Shown: positions 34,919 to 45,829 of the stretch, piece by piece
How positions within the stretch are numbered: position 1 is the first letter of the stretch
Layout of the letters: each line of letters begins with the position of its first letter
Source of the DNA: Nocardia elegans NBRC 108235
GTDB taxonomy: Bacteria > Actinomycetota > Actinomycetes > Mycobacteriales > Mycobacteriaceae
Assembly (NCBI RefSeq): GCF_001612845.1
Contig: NZ_BDBF01000017.1
Span: forward strand, 98,058 to 162,057
Reading direction: 5' to 3'
DNA length: 64,000 nucleotides
Translations under genes and position numbers: made by a program
Notes under the pieces: generated by a model
Databases searched by the model: none
Told to the model about the DNA's origin: nothing
What the model saw: only the letters and a program-made list of their open reading frames with translations

Positions 34919-36361
34919 TTGTCTACCTCCACGCCCTCTGCCTCTCTGCTTTCCTCGTCTGCGCAGGCCGGCGCGCCGCCCGGGCGCCTGCGCTCCGGAA
35001 TCGTGCTAGTCACGCTGCTGACCTGCCAGTTGATGATCGTGCTCGACATCACCGTCATGAATGTGGCGCTGCCGCGCATTCAGCACGATCTGCACTTCAG
35101 TGCCACCGGCCTGTCCTGGGTGATGAACGCCTACACGCTGGTCTTCGGTGGGCTGCTGCTGCTCGGCGGACGGGCCGGCGACCTGTTCGGACGCCGGCGC
35201 CTGTTCATCCTCGGGACCGTGCTCTTCACCCTCGCCTCCCTCGGCGGTGGTCTGGCGCCGTCGGCCGCCTGGCTGATCGTCGCGCGCATCGTGCAGGGCC
35301 TGGGCGGCGCGATGGCCGGACCGAATACTCTCGCCCTGCTCACCACCACATTCGCCGATCCGAAGATGCGGGTCCGGGTGCTCGCCCTGTTCTCCGGAAT
35401 GTCGAGTGCGGGATTCGCGATCGGGCTGATCCTGGGCGGGCTGCTGACCCAATGGCTGAGCTGGCGCTCGGTGCTGTTCATCAACGTGCCGTTCGGACTG
35501 GTGGTGGCACTGCTGGCGGTGCGGTATCTGCCCGACGCGCCGCGCCGTCGCGCGCACCTCGACCTCCCCGGCGCGGTGACCGCGACGGGTGCGGTGGCCG
35601 CGTTGGTCTACGGCTTCATCAGCGCGGCGGCGCACGGCTGGGACGATGTGACGACCGATGTGTCGCTCACGGTCGGCGTCGTCGCACTGGTGGCGTTCCT
35701 GCTCATCGAACGCCGCGCTGTCCAGCCGCTGCTGCCCCTGCACCTGTTCGCCGACCGCAATCGCGCCGCCGCGTACGCGAATATGTTCCTCGGCCCGATG
35801 GCGGGAACCTCGATGTTCTTCTTCCTCACCCAGTATCTGCAGGAAGTGCGGGGGATGAGCGCGCTGGCAACGGGTTTCGCCTTCCTGCCGACCGCGGTGA
35901 CGATGTTCACCATGATCCGGCTGATTCCCCGCCTGCTGCCCCGTTTCGGACCCAAGCCGGTGACGCTGGTGGGGACGGCCGCGATGATCGCCGGACTGGT
36001 CCTGCTCACCTTGCTCGATACCGATACCGGTTACTTCCCGCTGCTCGCGGTGGCGACGGTCTTGATGGGATGCGGTATCGGCCTCGCGTTTTCGCCGCTG
36101 AACGTGATCATCATGGCGAATGTGGCGCCCGAGGAGGCCGGTGCGGCGGGCGGTGCGCTGCAGACGCTGCAGCAGACCGGTGCGGCGCTGGGGCTGGCGG
36201 TGCTGGTCACGGTTTTCGGCACCGCTGTCCGGGCCGCGTCCGGCTCGGCCGTGCATGTGCTGGTCTCCGGCATCACGACCGCCTTCGCCGCGGCGGCGGG
36301 GATCGCGGTACTGACATTGCTTGTGGCGTCGACATTTCGGAGCGTGCGGGCGCAGCGGTGA
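34919..36361 (+). CDS. DHA2-family MFS drug efflux transporter
   Basis: The 480-residue protein is a 14-helix proton-coupled exporter of the DHA2 group (EmrB/QacA type). The first helix ends LDITVMNVALPRIQ. Motif A between helices 2 and 3 is GGRAGDLFGRRRLF, and motif C-like glycine-rich sequence SAGFAIGLILGGLL is in helix 5. It probably expels hydrophobic drugs or a cell product. The predicted start is a TTG at 34919, with GGAG five bases upstream; no ATG or GTG lies near it in frame. A strong hairpin follows at 36368. Confidence 0.9.
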   Translation: MSTSTPSASLLSSSAQAGAPPGRLRSGIVLVTLLTCQLMIVLDITVMNVALPRIQHDLHFSATGLSWVMNAYTLVFGGLLLLGGRAGDLFGRRRLFILGTVLFTLASLGGGLAPSAAWLIVARIVQGLGGAMAGPNTLALLTTTFADPKMRVRVLALFSGMSSAGFAIGLILGGLLTQWLSWRSVLFINVPFGLVVALLAVRYLPDAPRRRAHLDLPGAVTATGAVAALVYGFISAAAHGWDDVTTDVSLTVGVVALVAFLLIERRAVQPLLPLHLFADRNRAAAYANMFLGPMAGTSMFFFLTQYLQEVRGMSALATGFAFLPTAVTMFTMIRLIPRLLPRFGPKPVTLVGTAAMIAGLVLLTLLDTDTGYFPLLAVATVLMGCGIGLAFSPLNVIIMANVAPEEAGAAGGALQTLQQTGAALGLAVLVTVFGTAVRAASGSAVHVLVSGITTAFAAAAGIAVLTLLVASTFRSVRAQR

Positions 36362-36367
36362 GCGCCG

Positions 36368-36405
36368 GGACGGCGGCCCTCGGAGATGCCCGGGGGCCGC
36401 CGTCC
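36368..36405 (+). terminator. Hairpin terminator after the MFS gene
   Basis: A perfect 12-base stem (GGACGGCGGCCC / GGGCCGCCGTCC) with a 14-base loop begins seven bases after the stop codon. There is no T-run, as is common in high-GC actinomycetes. Confidence 0.65.
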
Positions 36406-36524
36406 TCGATATCCAAGATCAACTTCGAGGCATATCGGACGATTCGAAACTCTTTGTCGCGCAGTGACTTATCCGAGATTCGACTCACAGGAACCTTTAT
36501 GATTGCCGTGCGAAACTCGTCGCG

Positions 36525-37463
36525 ATGCTCACCTATTTCGAAGCGATGGTCATCGGCGCGGTGCAGGGTTTCACCGAGCTGTTCCCGATCTCCAGTCTCG
36601 GACATTCGGTTCTCGTGGCGGCCTGGCTGGGTGGACGCTGGGGAGCGCTGGCCGACCGGGGCGGAACCGAATCCGCCGCAACCTATTTGGCGTTCGTCGT
36701 CGCCCTGCACGTGGCGACGGCGGTCGCGCTGGTGATCTACTACCGGCGCGACTGGTGCGCGATCATCGTCGGATTCGTCGAGATGGTGCGGACACGGCGC
36801 CTCGATACCGTTCCGCAGCGGCTGGCCTGGTTGATCATCGTCGCGACCGCGCCGGTCGCGGTGCTCGGCCCGCTGCTCGAACATCCTCTGCACGATGTCT
36901 TCGCGGCTCCGTTGTGCGCCGCGGCCTTTCTGACCGTCAACGGCGTGGTGCTGGTCGTCGGGGAGGGGCTGCGTCGCCGCAACGAGCCCACCCTCGCCGA
37001 ATACGGCCGCCGCTTCGCCCTGAACCAGGCGAACGGCCGAACTCGCACGGCGACAACGCTTTCCCTCCCGCAATCGGACCGCCGCTTGGCGGCCCTCGAC
37101 TCCCGGGATGCGGTCGGCATCGGCCTGGCTCAAGCCGGCGCCCTCCTCACCGGCTTCAGCCGGGCCGGCCTCACCATGGTCGGCGGTCTCTGGCGCGGTC
37201 TGGAGCACGAACACGCCGCCAAATTCGCCTTCCTCCTCGCCACCCCCGCGATCTTCGGCGCCGGGATAGTCGACCTCCCGGACCTGATATCCCCACGCGC
37301 CGAGGTGATCTGGGGGCCGATCCTCGTCGGCGCGGTGGTGTCCGGTGTCACGTCCTGGTTCGCCGTCCGCTATCTCGAACGCTACTTCCAGACCCGAACC
37401 CTGTTGCCGTTCGCGGCGTACTGCGTGATCGTGGGGGTGGTGTCGATCGTTCGATTCGGGTGA
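36525..37463 (+). CDS. Undecaprenyl-diphosphatase (UppP/BacA family)
   Basis: This 312-residue polytopic membrane protein belongs to the family that dephosphorylates undecaprenyl or decaprenyl diphosphate to recycle the lipid carrier for wall synthesis. The first active-site motif is seen as GAVQGFTELFPISSLGHSVL at residues 11-30. The second motif, usually PGTSRSGAT, is changed to TGFSRAGLT near residue 213; the arginine is kept. The protein is about 40 residues longer than typical UppP because of a soluble insert around residues 140-190. It may be a second, divergent copy alongside a standard one elsewhere. Confidence 0.85.
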   Translation: MLTYFEAMVIGAVQGFTELFPISSLGHSVLVAAWLGGRWGALADRGGTESAATYLAFVVALHVATAVALVIYYRRDWCAIIVGFVEMVRTRRLDTVPQRLAWLIIVATAPVAVLGPLLEHPLHDVFAAPLCAAAFLTVNGVVLVVGEGLRRRNEPTLAEYGRRFALNQANGRTRTATTLSLPQSDRRLAALDSRDAVGIGLAQAGALLTGFSRAGLTMVGGLWRGLEHEHAAKFAFLLATPAIFGAGIVDLPDLISPRAEVIWGPILVGAVVSGVTSWFAVRYLERYFQTRTLLPFAAYCVIVGVVSIVRFG

Positions 37464-37479
37464 GCAGCGTAGCGGGCCG

Positions 37480-37884
37480 CTAGCGCGCCGCGGCGGGGCT
37501 GTTGTGGTACGCGGCAACCGTCCACTTGCCGTCGCGCCGGTGCAGGACCCAGGTCGCGTTGACGTACCGGTCGGCGGGGACGTCGATTTCGCCGGCGAAC
37601 AGAATCGCGGCCCTGCTGACGACCACGGCATGGTCCGCGCCGAGGTATCGGATATCTCCGATGTCGTCGGTGACGGTCGAGTTCGCGAGAACGGTCTCGA
37701 AACTGTCCGCCATACCCTGCCGGATCTCCGCCCGGCTGCGCCGATAGGTCCCCGGCATGATCACCGTGGCGTCCTCGGCGTAGTCCGCGACGAAAGCGTC
37801 GGCGTCCCCGGCCGCCCAGGCCTTGTACTGATCGGCCAAGATCTGCGCGATGGCGGCCGAGTCGTCGGTTCGAGTCGTGGTCAT
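37480..37884 (-). CDS. NTF2-fold SgcJ/EcaC-like protein
   Basis: The 134-residue protein has the cone-shaped NTF2/SnoaL fold: an N-terminal helix pair with QYKAWAAGDADAFVADYAED, a central TYRRSRAEIRQGM helix and C-terminal strands ending WTVAAYHNSPAA. It matches the SgcJ/EcaC group, often labelled as an oxidoreductase although the activity is rarely shown. It is convergent with uppP, 16 bases away. No biosynthetic gene cluster is adjacent, so the function is unassigned. Confidence 0.78.
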   Translation of the reverse strand: MTTTRTDDSAAIAQILADQYKAWAAGDADAFVADYAEDATVIMPGTYRRSRAEIRQGMADSFETVLANSTVTDDIGDIRYLGADHAVVVSRAAILFAGEIDVPADRYVNATWVLHRRDGKWTVAAYHNSPAAAR

Positions 37885-38123
37885 GGCATGTCCTTCGTTC
37901 GTCGGCGTGGCCCTCGTTCGGGCCGTACACCCCTCCGACGCGCGAGCATCCCCCGAATCGACAACCCGAACGGGACTGCGTCACGTACCCGTGTCACGTA
38001 CCTGCGCGCCTATCGGCCCGACGGACCGTCCTCGATGGGGTGTGGGAGCCGCCCGCGGTAACCGCGACCTACCGAATTCTCCAGCGGTCCGGAGCACAAC
38101 TGCTCACACAGAAGGTGTGGACG

Positions 38124-38166
38124 AAAAAAAATCCCCTGACCAGTGCATCACTGATCAGGGGATTTT
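38124..38166. terminator. Bidirectional intrinsic terminator beside tRNA-Arg
   Basis: Twelve-base arms AAAATCCCCTGA / TCAGGGGATTTT, then one mismatch and five more pairs (CAGTG/CACTG), close a CAT loop. A run of eight A residues (38124-38131) gives a U-tract for the minus-strand tRNA transcript, which ends just before it; the right side has a shorter T-tract. It is the most classical terminator in the window. Confidence 0.88.
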
Positions 38167-38172
38167 GTTCTG

Positions 38173-38245
38173 TGCCCTCGGCAGGATTCGAACCTGCGGC
38201 CTTCTGCTCCGGAGGCAGACGCTCTATCCCCTGAGCTACGAGGGC
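38173..38245 (-). tRNA. tRNA-Arg (anticodon CCG)
   Basis: The minus strand folds into a complete cloverleaf of 73 bases. The acceptor stem is GCCCTCG/CGAGGGC with discriminator A. The D arm contains TAGCTCAGGGGATAGAGC. The anticodon stem TCTGC/GCAGA holds the loop CTCCGGA with anticodon CCG. The T arm is GCAGG-TTCGAAT-CCTGC. CCA is not encoded. It reads CGG codons, which are frequent in this genome. The gene for arginyl-tRNA synthetase begins about 560 bases away on the other strand. Confidence 0.96.
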
Positions 38246-38365
38246 GGGGATTGGACCCGGTCGACACCAGTGGATACGTCGTCCGATCGGGCGGGGAAAG
38301 CGTATCGCATCACACGGCGTGCGCCAAAAGACAGGTCCGAGCAGGGATTCAGCGGCGGCGCGGCA

Positions 38366-38674
38366 CTAACGCGTCGGCATCGGCGCACCCGGCATGCCGG
38401 GAATGGCGGGGATGCCGGGGATGCCGGCGGGGAGTTCGTCCATCTGACCGGTGGGTGGGACGGCCTTCTCCTTGTCGGCGTGGTGGCGCGATTTGGGGAC
38501 GAAATAGACGACCAGCGCGACGACCAAGGCGGCGATCACCACGACCGCGCCGACCAGCGCCCAGGGAACACGCCGGTGCTTCGGCGGGTTGGAATTGCCG
38601 TTGTACGCCCCGCCGGGGGCGGATTTCGCGGCGGCACGAATCGCCTTGGCTGATTTCGCGCTGGTGTTCGGCAT
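38366..38674 (-). CDS. Small single-pass membrane protein with Pro-Gly-Ile repeat tail
   Basis: This 102-residue protein has a basic Ser/Ala/Lys N-terminus, one strong membrane helix (WALVGAVVVIAALVVALVVY, about residues 45-64) and a positively charged stretch after it. Its outside tail ends in repeated PGIPGIPAIPGMPGAP units, encoded by a short tandem DNA repeat near 38395-38440. I do not recognise a family. It is divergent from argS and has no clear ribosome-binding site. The frame extends far upstream through argS antisense, so the ATG at 38674 is the sensible start. Confidence 0.6.
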   Translation of the reverse strand: MPNTSAKSAKAIRAAAKSAPGGAYNGNSNPPKHRRVPWALVGAVVVIAALVVALVVYFVPKSRHHADKEKAVPPTGQMDELPAGIPGIPAIPGMPGAPMPTR

Positions 38675-38795
38675 CGGCGTAGCGCTCTCTTCGGGTGTGT
38701 CGGAGGGGTACGGGCGCGGCGGGCCGGGGCCGCCGGTGCCGGATGCCGGGTGCGCCGAGCAGGTGCCCGCTGGCGGCGCACACCCGCTCGGACCA

Positions 38796-38801
38796 TAGGA
38801 T
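38796..38801 (+). promoter_or_regulatory. -10 element TAGGAT, leaderless-type promoter of argS
   Basis: TAGGAT ends eight bases before the GTG start of argS, and there is no ribosome-binding site in between. The transcript probably starts on or next to the GTG. Confidence 0.45.
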
Positions 38802-38809
38802 AGAGACTC

Positions 38810-40468
38810 GTGACTCCAGCTGACCTTGCAGAACTCCTTCGTGCGACCGCGGCGAAGGTGCTCGTCGAACGTGGATCCGACCCTGCGGTCCTGCCCGACG
38901 AGGTCAAGGTGGAGCGTCCCCGTAATCCGGAACACGGAGACTATGCCACGAATGTGGCCATGCAGGTGGGCAAGAAGGCCGGAATGAATCCGCGCGAACT
39001 GGCCGCTCTGCTGGCCGCCGCGCTGGCCGCCACCGACGGCATCGAATCGGCCGATGTGGCCGGTCCGGGCTTCCTCAACATCCGTCTCGCCGCGGCCGCC
39101 CAGGGCGCCATCGTGGAGCAGATCCGCGCCGCGGGCGCCGCCTACGGCACCGCGCAGACGCTCGCCGGCACCAAGATCAACCTGGAATTCGTCTCCGCCA
39201 ATCCGACCGGCCCGGTCCATCTGGGCGGCACCCGCTGGGCCTCGGTCGGCGATGCGCTGGGCCGCATCCTGGCCGCTCAGGGCGCCGACGTGACCCGCGA
39301 GTACTACTTCAACGACCACGGTGCGCAGATCGACCGCTTCGCCGAATCGCTGGTCGCCGCCGCCACCGGCGCGCCCACCCCGGAGAACGGCTACGCCGGC
39401 GCCTACATCTCCGATATCGCCGGCCAGATCACCGCCGCGCATCCGGATGCGGTCACGCTGCCGGAGGACGAGCGGCACGAACTGTTCCGCCGCGAAGGTG
39501 TCGAGCTGATGTTCGCCCACATCAAGCAGACGCTGCACGATTTCGGCACCGATTTCGACGTGTACTTCAACGAGAGCTCGCTGTTCGCCTCCGGTGCCGT
39601 CGAGAAGGCGCTCGACCAGCTCAAGGCCTCGGGCAACCTGTACGAGAAGGACGGCGCCTGGTGGATCGCCAGCACCGAATACGGTGACGACAAGGACCGC
39701 GTCGTCATCAAGAGCGACGGCAAATCCGCCTATATCGGCGGCGACATCGCTTACTTCCAGAACAAGCGCTCGCGCGGGTTCGACCTCTGCATCTACATGC
39801 TCGGCGCCGACCATCACGGCTACATCGGCCGGTTGAAGGCGGCGGCGGCCGCGTTCGGCGACGATCCGGACACTGTCGAGGCGCTGATCGGGCAGATGGT
39901 GAATCTGGTGCGCGACGGTGTGGCGGTGCGGATGAGCAAGCGCGCCGGCACGGTCGTCACTCTCGACGATCTGGTCGAGGCGATCGGCGTCGACGCCGCC
40001 CGTTACGTGCTGGTGCGCAGTTCGGTGAACTCGAGTATCGATATCGACCTGGATCTGTGGACCAAGCAGAGCAGTGAGAATCCGGTCTACTACGTGCAGT
40101 ACGCGCACGCCCGCACCTGTGCGGTCGCCCGCAACGCCACGGACTTCGGATTCGCCGGTGTCACACCGGATCTCGGTCTGCTGTCCGCCGACGAGGAGGG
40201 TGAGCTGATCCGCACCCTCGGCGAGTTCCCGGCCGTGGTGGCGAGCGCGGCGAGCCTGCGCGAACCGCACCGCGTGGCCCGTTATCTGGAGGAACTGGCC
40301 GGCGCCTACCACCGCTTCCAGACCAACAAGACGCTGCGGATCCTGCCGCAGAACGACGACCCGGTCCTGCCGGTCAACGCCGCCCGCCTGCAACTGGTCG
40401 ACGCCACCCGTCAGGTGCTGTCCAACGGTCTGGCGCTGCTGGGCGTATCCGCCCCGGAGCGCATGTGA
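38810..40468 (+). CDS. argS: Arginyl-tRNA synthetase
   Basis: The 552-residue class I synthetase charges tRNA-Arg with arginine. The N-terminal Add-1 domain contains [13 protein letters not shown]. The HIGH-type motif is [17 protein letters not shown] near residue 130, and the KMSK position is [15 protein letters not shown] near 380. ArgS commonly lacks a canonical KMSK lysine, and here a degenerate MSKR form is present. The C-terminal helical anticodon-binding domain includes [14 protein letters not shown]. It starts the argS-lysA-hom-thrC-thrB block conserved in actinobacteria. Confidence 0.97.
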   Translation: MTPADLAELLRATAAKVLVERGSDPAVLPDEVKVERPRNPEHGDYATNVAMQVGKKAGMNPRELAALLAAALAATDGIESADVAGPGFLNIRLAAAAQGAIVEQIRAAGAAYGTAQTLAGTKINLEFVSANPTGPVHLGGTRWASVGDALGRILAAQGADVTREYYFNDHGAQIDRFAESLVAAATGAPTPENGYAGAYISDIAGQITAAHPDAVTLPEDERHELFRREGVELMFAHIKQTLHDFGTDFDVYFNESSLFASGAVEKALDQLKASGNLYEKDGAWWIASTEYGDDKDRVVIKSDGKSAYIGGDIAYFQNKRSRGFDLCIYMLGADHHGYIGRLKAAAAAFGDDPDTVEALIGQMVNLVRDGVAVRMSKRAGTVVTLDDLVEAIGVDAARYVLVRSSVNSSIDIDLDLWTKQSSENPVYYVQYAHARTCAVARNATDFGFAGVTPDLGLLSADEEGELIRTLGEFPAVVASAASLREPHRVARYLEELAGAYHRFQTNKTLRILPQNDDPVLPVNAARLQLVDATRQVLSNGLALLGVSAPERM

Positions 40469-40508
40469 ACCGCCGTCGGTCAGGTCATCGTGTGAGGAAG
40501 GAACTATT

Positions 40509-41939
40509 GTGAGTGCGCATCCGGCGGGACCTCGCCACGCCGAGATCCCCCACGCCCCCAACCTGCCGGAGCGGCCCGCCGACCCCCGCGCGATGATCGA
40601 CCTGCCCGAAAAGGTCTGGCCCCGCAACGCCTCTCGCGACGCCGACGGCGTGGTGCGCCTGGCCGGTATGCCCGTCACGCAGCTCGCCGCCGAATTCGGC
40701 ACGCCACTGTTCGTGGTCGACGAGGACGACTTCCGTTCCCGCTGCCGCGATATGGTCCGCGCCTTCGGTCCCGGCGCGCGAGTCCACTACGCGTCCAAGG
40801 CATTTCTGTGCGGCGAGATCGCGCGCTGGGTGCGTGACGAGGGCCTGCACCTGGACGTGTGTTCCGGCGGTGAACTGGCTGTGGCGCTGCACGGCGGCTT
40901 CCCCGCCGAGCGAATCGCCTTGCACGGCAACAACAAATCGGTCGCCGAGCTGGAGCAGGCCGTCGCGGCGGGCGTCGGGCACGTCGTGGTCGACTCGCTG
41001 ATCGAAATCGAGCGCCTGGAGGCGGTCGCCGCCCGCGCGGGCGTGGTGCAGGACGTGTTGGTCCGCGTGACCGTCGGCGTGGAAGCGCATACGCACGAAT
41101 ACATTTCGACCGCGCACGAGGATCAGAAGTTCGGCTTCTCGATCGCCGGCGGCGATGCGATGGAGGCGTTGGCACGGGTCTTCGAGGCGGACAATCTGCG
41201 CCTGGTCGGCCTGCACAGCCACATCGGATCGCAGATCTTCGACATCGACGGCTTCGAGATCTCGGCGCGGCGCATGTTGCGACTGCTGCGCGATGCGATC
41301 GAGAAGTTCGGCGTCGAGCGAACCGAACAGATCGCGATCCTGGATCTCGGTGGCGGGCTGGGCATTTCGTATCTGCCGAGCGACGATCCGCCGCCGCTGG
41401 ACGACTTCGCCGCGAAGGTGCGCGACATCGTCGAGGTGGAGGCGGCGCAGATCGGCCTGCCCACCCCGACCATCGCGGTGGAGCCCGGCCGCGCGATCGC
41501 CGGCCCCGGCACCGTCACCCTCTACGAGGTCGGTACCACCAAGGACGTCTCGCTCGACGCGGGCGCGCAGCGCCGCTACGTCAGCGTCGACGGCGGGATG
41601 AGCGACAACATCCGTCCCGCGCTGTATCAGGCCGACTACGACTGCCGGCTGGTATCGCGCTCCAGCGAGTCCGCCCCCGTGGTGGCGCGTGTGGTCGGAA
41701 AGCATTGTGAGAGCGGCGATATCGTCATCCGGGACACCTGGATGCCCGCCGACGTCGGACCGGGAGACCTGGTTGCGGTCGCGGCCACGGGAGCGTACTG
41801 CTATTCGATGGCCAGCCGCTACAACATGCTCACCCGCCCGGCCGTGGTCGCGGTCCGCGACGGGCAGGCGCGGCTGCTGCTGCGCCGCGAGACGGTGGCG
41901 GATCTGATGAGCCTGGAAGCGACGGAGGTGCACTCATGA
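40509..41939 (+). CDS. lysA: Diaminopimelate decarboxylase
   Basis: The 476-residue PLP enzyme makes lysine from meso-diaminopimelate, the last step of the pathway. The PLP lysine is K97 in [16 protein letters not shown]. The glycine loop is [10 protein letters not shown] near residue 280, and the substrate-binding cysteine region is [12 protein letters not shown] at about 398. The GTG start at 40509 follows AGGAAGGA. The stop overlaps the start of hom (ATGA), so the two are translationally coupled. Confidence 0.97.
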   Translation: MSAHPAGPRHAEIPHAPNLPERPADPRAMIDLPEKVWPRNASRDADGVVRLAGMPVTQLAAEFGTPLFVVDEDDFRSRCRDMVRAFGPGARVHYASKAFLCGEIARWVRDEGLHLDVCSGGELAVALHGGFPAERIALHGNNKSVAELEQAVAAGVGHVVVDSLIEIERLEAVAARAGVVQDVLVRVTVGVEAHTHEYISTAHEDQKFGFSIAGGDAMEALARVFEADNLRLVGLHSHIGSQIFDIDGFEISARRMLRLLRDAIEKFGVERTEQIAILDLGGGLGISYLPSDDPPPLDDFAAKVRDIVEVEAAQIGLPTPTIAVEPGRAIAGPGTVTLYEVGTTKDVSLDAGAQRRYVSVDGGMSDNIRPALYQADYDCRLVSRSSESAPVVARVVGKHCESGDIVIRDTWMPADVGPGDLVAVAATGAYCYSMASRYNMLTRPAVVAVRDGQARLLLRRETVADLMSLEATEVHS

Positions 41940-43332
41940 CCGAGGCGACGAACCAGGCCCGAGGCGGTGCGTTCGGAATCGAACATCCCATCGGGGTCGC
42001 GGTGCTCGGCATGGGCAATGTCGGCACCGAGGTGGTGCGCATCCTGCGCGACCACGCCGACGACCTGCGCTCGCGGGTCGGCGCCCCGGTGGTGCTGCGG
42101 GGCGTCGCCGTCCGGCGCCTCGACGTCGACCGCGGCATTCCGGCCGAGCTGCTGACCACCGACGCCGAAGCGCTGGTCGCCCGCGACGACGTCGACCTGG
42201 TGGTCGAGGTGATGGGCGGTATCGATCCGGCTCGCAAGCTGATCCTGTCCGCGCTCAACGGCGGCAAGTCGGTGGTGACCGCGAACAAGGCGCTGCTGGC
42301 CGACTACACCGGTGAGCTGGCCGCGGCGGCCGAGGGCAGCCGCGCCGACCTGTACTTCGAGGCCGCGGTCGCCGGCGCCATCCCGGTGGTGCGCCCGCTG
42401 ATCCAGTCGATGTCCGGCGACCGGGTGAACCGGGTGGTCGGAATCGTCAACGGCACAACAAATTTCATTCTCTCGGCGATGGACGAGACCGGCGCCGACT
42501 ACACCGATACGCTCGCCGAGGCGACCCGGCTCGGCTACGCCGAGGCCGATCCCACCGCCGATGTGGAGGGGTACGACGCCGCCGCCAAGGCCGCGATCCT
42601 GGCCTCGCTGGCCTTCCACACCCGCGTCACCGCGGCCGATGTCTACCGCGAGGGCATCTCGAAGATCACCGCCGAGGATCTGGAGACCGCGGCGGCGGTC
42701 GGCTGCACCGTGAAGCTGCTGGCCATCTGCGAGCGGATGCCCGGCGGCGAGCGGCTGTCGATGGACGGTTCGGCGGTGGCCGCGCCGGGCGAAGCGGGCA
42801 GCACGCCCGCCGGTAAGGACCGGGTGTCGGTGCGCGTCTACCCGGCGTTGATCCCGCGGCGGCATCCGCTGTCGTCGGTGAACGGCGCCTTCAACGCGGT
42901 GGTGGTCGAGGCCGAGAACGCCGGCCGGCTGATGTTCTACGGCCAGGGCGCGGGCGGCGCGCCGACCGCCTCGGCCGTCATGGGCGATCTGGTGATGGCG
43001 GCCCGCAACAAGTTCTACGGTGGCCGCGCACCGGGTGAATCGGTTTATGCTGAGCTGCCGATCGCGCCGATCGGCGACATCCCGACCCGCTATCACGTGA
43101 ACCTGCAGGTTGCCGACCGCACCGGGGTTCTGCAGGCGGTGTCCGGCAAATTCGCCGAGCACGGTGTCAGCATCTCGACGGTCCGCCAGGAGGGACACGA
43201 CGAGGGCGCCCGACTGGTCGTGGTCACCCACCACGCACCGGAGTCGGCGCTGGCCGATACGGTGGCAGCACTTGCCGAGCTGGAATCCGTCACGTCCGTG
43301 ACCAGCGTCTTGAGATTGGAAGGCACCGAGGA

Positions 43333-43336
<4 letters not shown>
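41936..43336 (+). CDS. hom: Homoserine dehydrogenase
   Basis: This 466-residue NAD(P)-dependent enzyme reduces aspartate semialdehyde to homoserine, the branch to threonine and methionine. The nucleotide motif [10 protein letters not shown] is at about residue 26 and the catalytic region [19 protein letters not shown] near 178. A C-terminal ACT domain (from about residue 385, [20 protein letters not shown]) probably gives threonine feedback inhibition. Its start overlaps lysA and its stop overlaps thrC, both as ATGA. Confidence 0.97.
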
Positions 43337-45487
<2,151 letters not shown>

Positions 45488-45829
45488 TGGCGTGGCTGCC
45501 TTGCTGACGTGGTCATACAGAGCTATCCTGAGCACGTCCGTACATCGTGCGCGTCAGACGCCGGTGCTTCATCAGGGCAATCGCTCCAGCAGGCTCCTTG
45601 CTCAAGCTCGGTGGCTCGGGGGCTCGAATCACTCGGGACTTCGACCTCGACGTCGGGGACAGCGACTGGAATGATCACTCCCACTCAATGAACCGGTGGC
45701 CGTGACCAGGTGGTGATTCCATCGGTCCGGCGGGGCAGGCGATACGGCATCCGAGCTCGGCACAGTGATCGGGCTTCGGGACGAACCCTCGAATATGCAC
45801 ACGGCAATCGAGGGAAGGAAAGGATCTCC
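45488..45829 (+). other. Long rho leader region
   Basis: This stretch of 342 bases lies between thrB and rho without a convincing gene. With the promoter at 45501-45529 it leaves an untranslated leader of about 295 bases ahead of rho. It is C- and T-rich in places, and Rho is known to attenuate its own mRNA in several bacteria. I see no strong intrinsic terminator inside it. Confidence 0.5.
45501..45529 (+). promoter_or_regulatory. Promoter of rho (TTGCTG-N17-TATCCT)
   Basis: A -35 element TTGCTG and a -10 element TATCCT are separated by exactly 17 bases, which is the housekeeping sigma pattern. The predicted start is near 45536. It sits right after the thrB stop. Confidence 0.6.
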
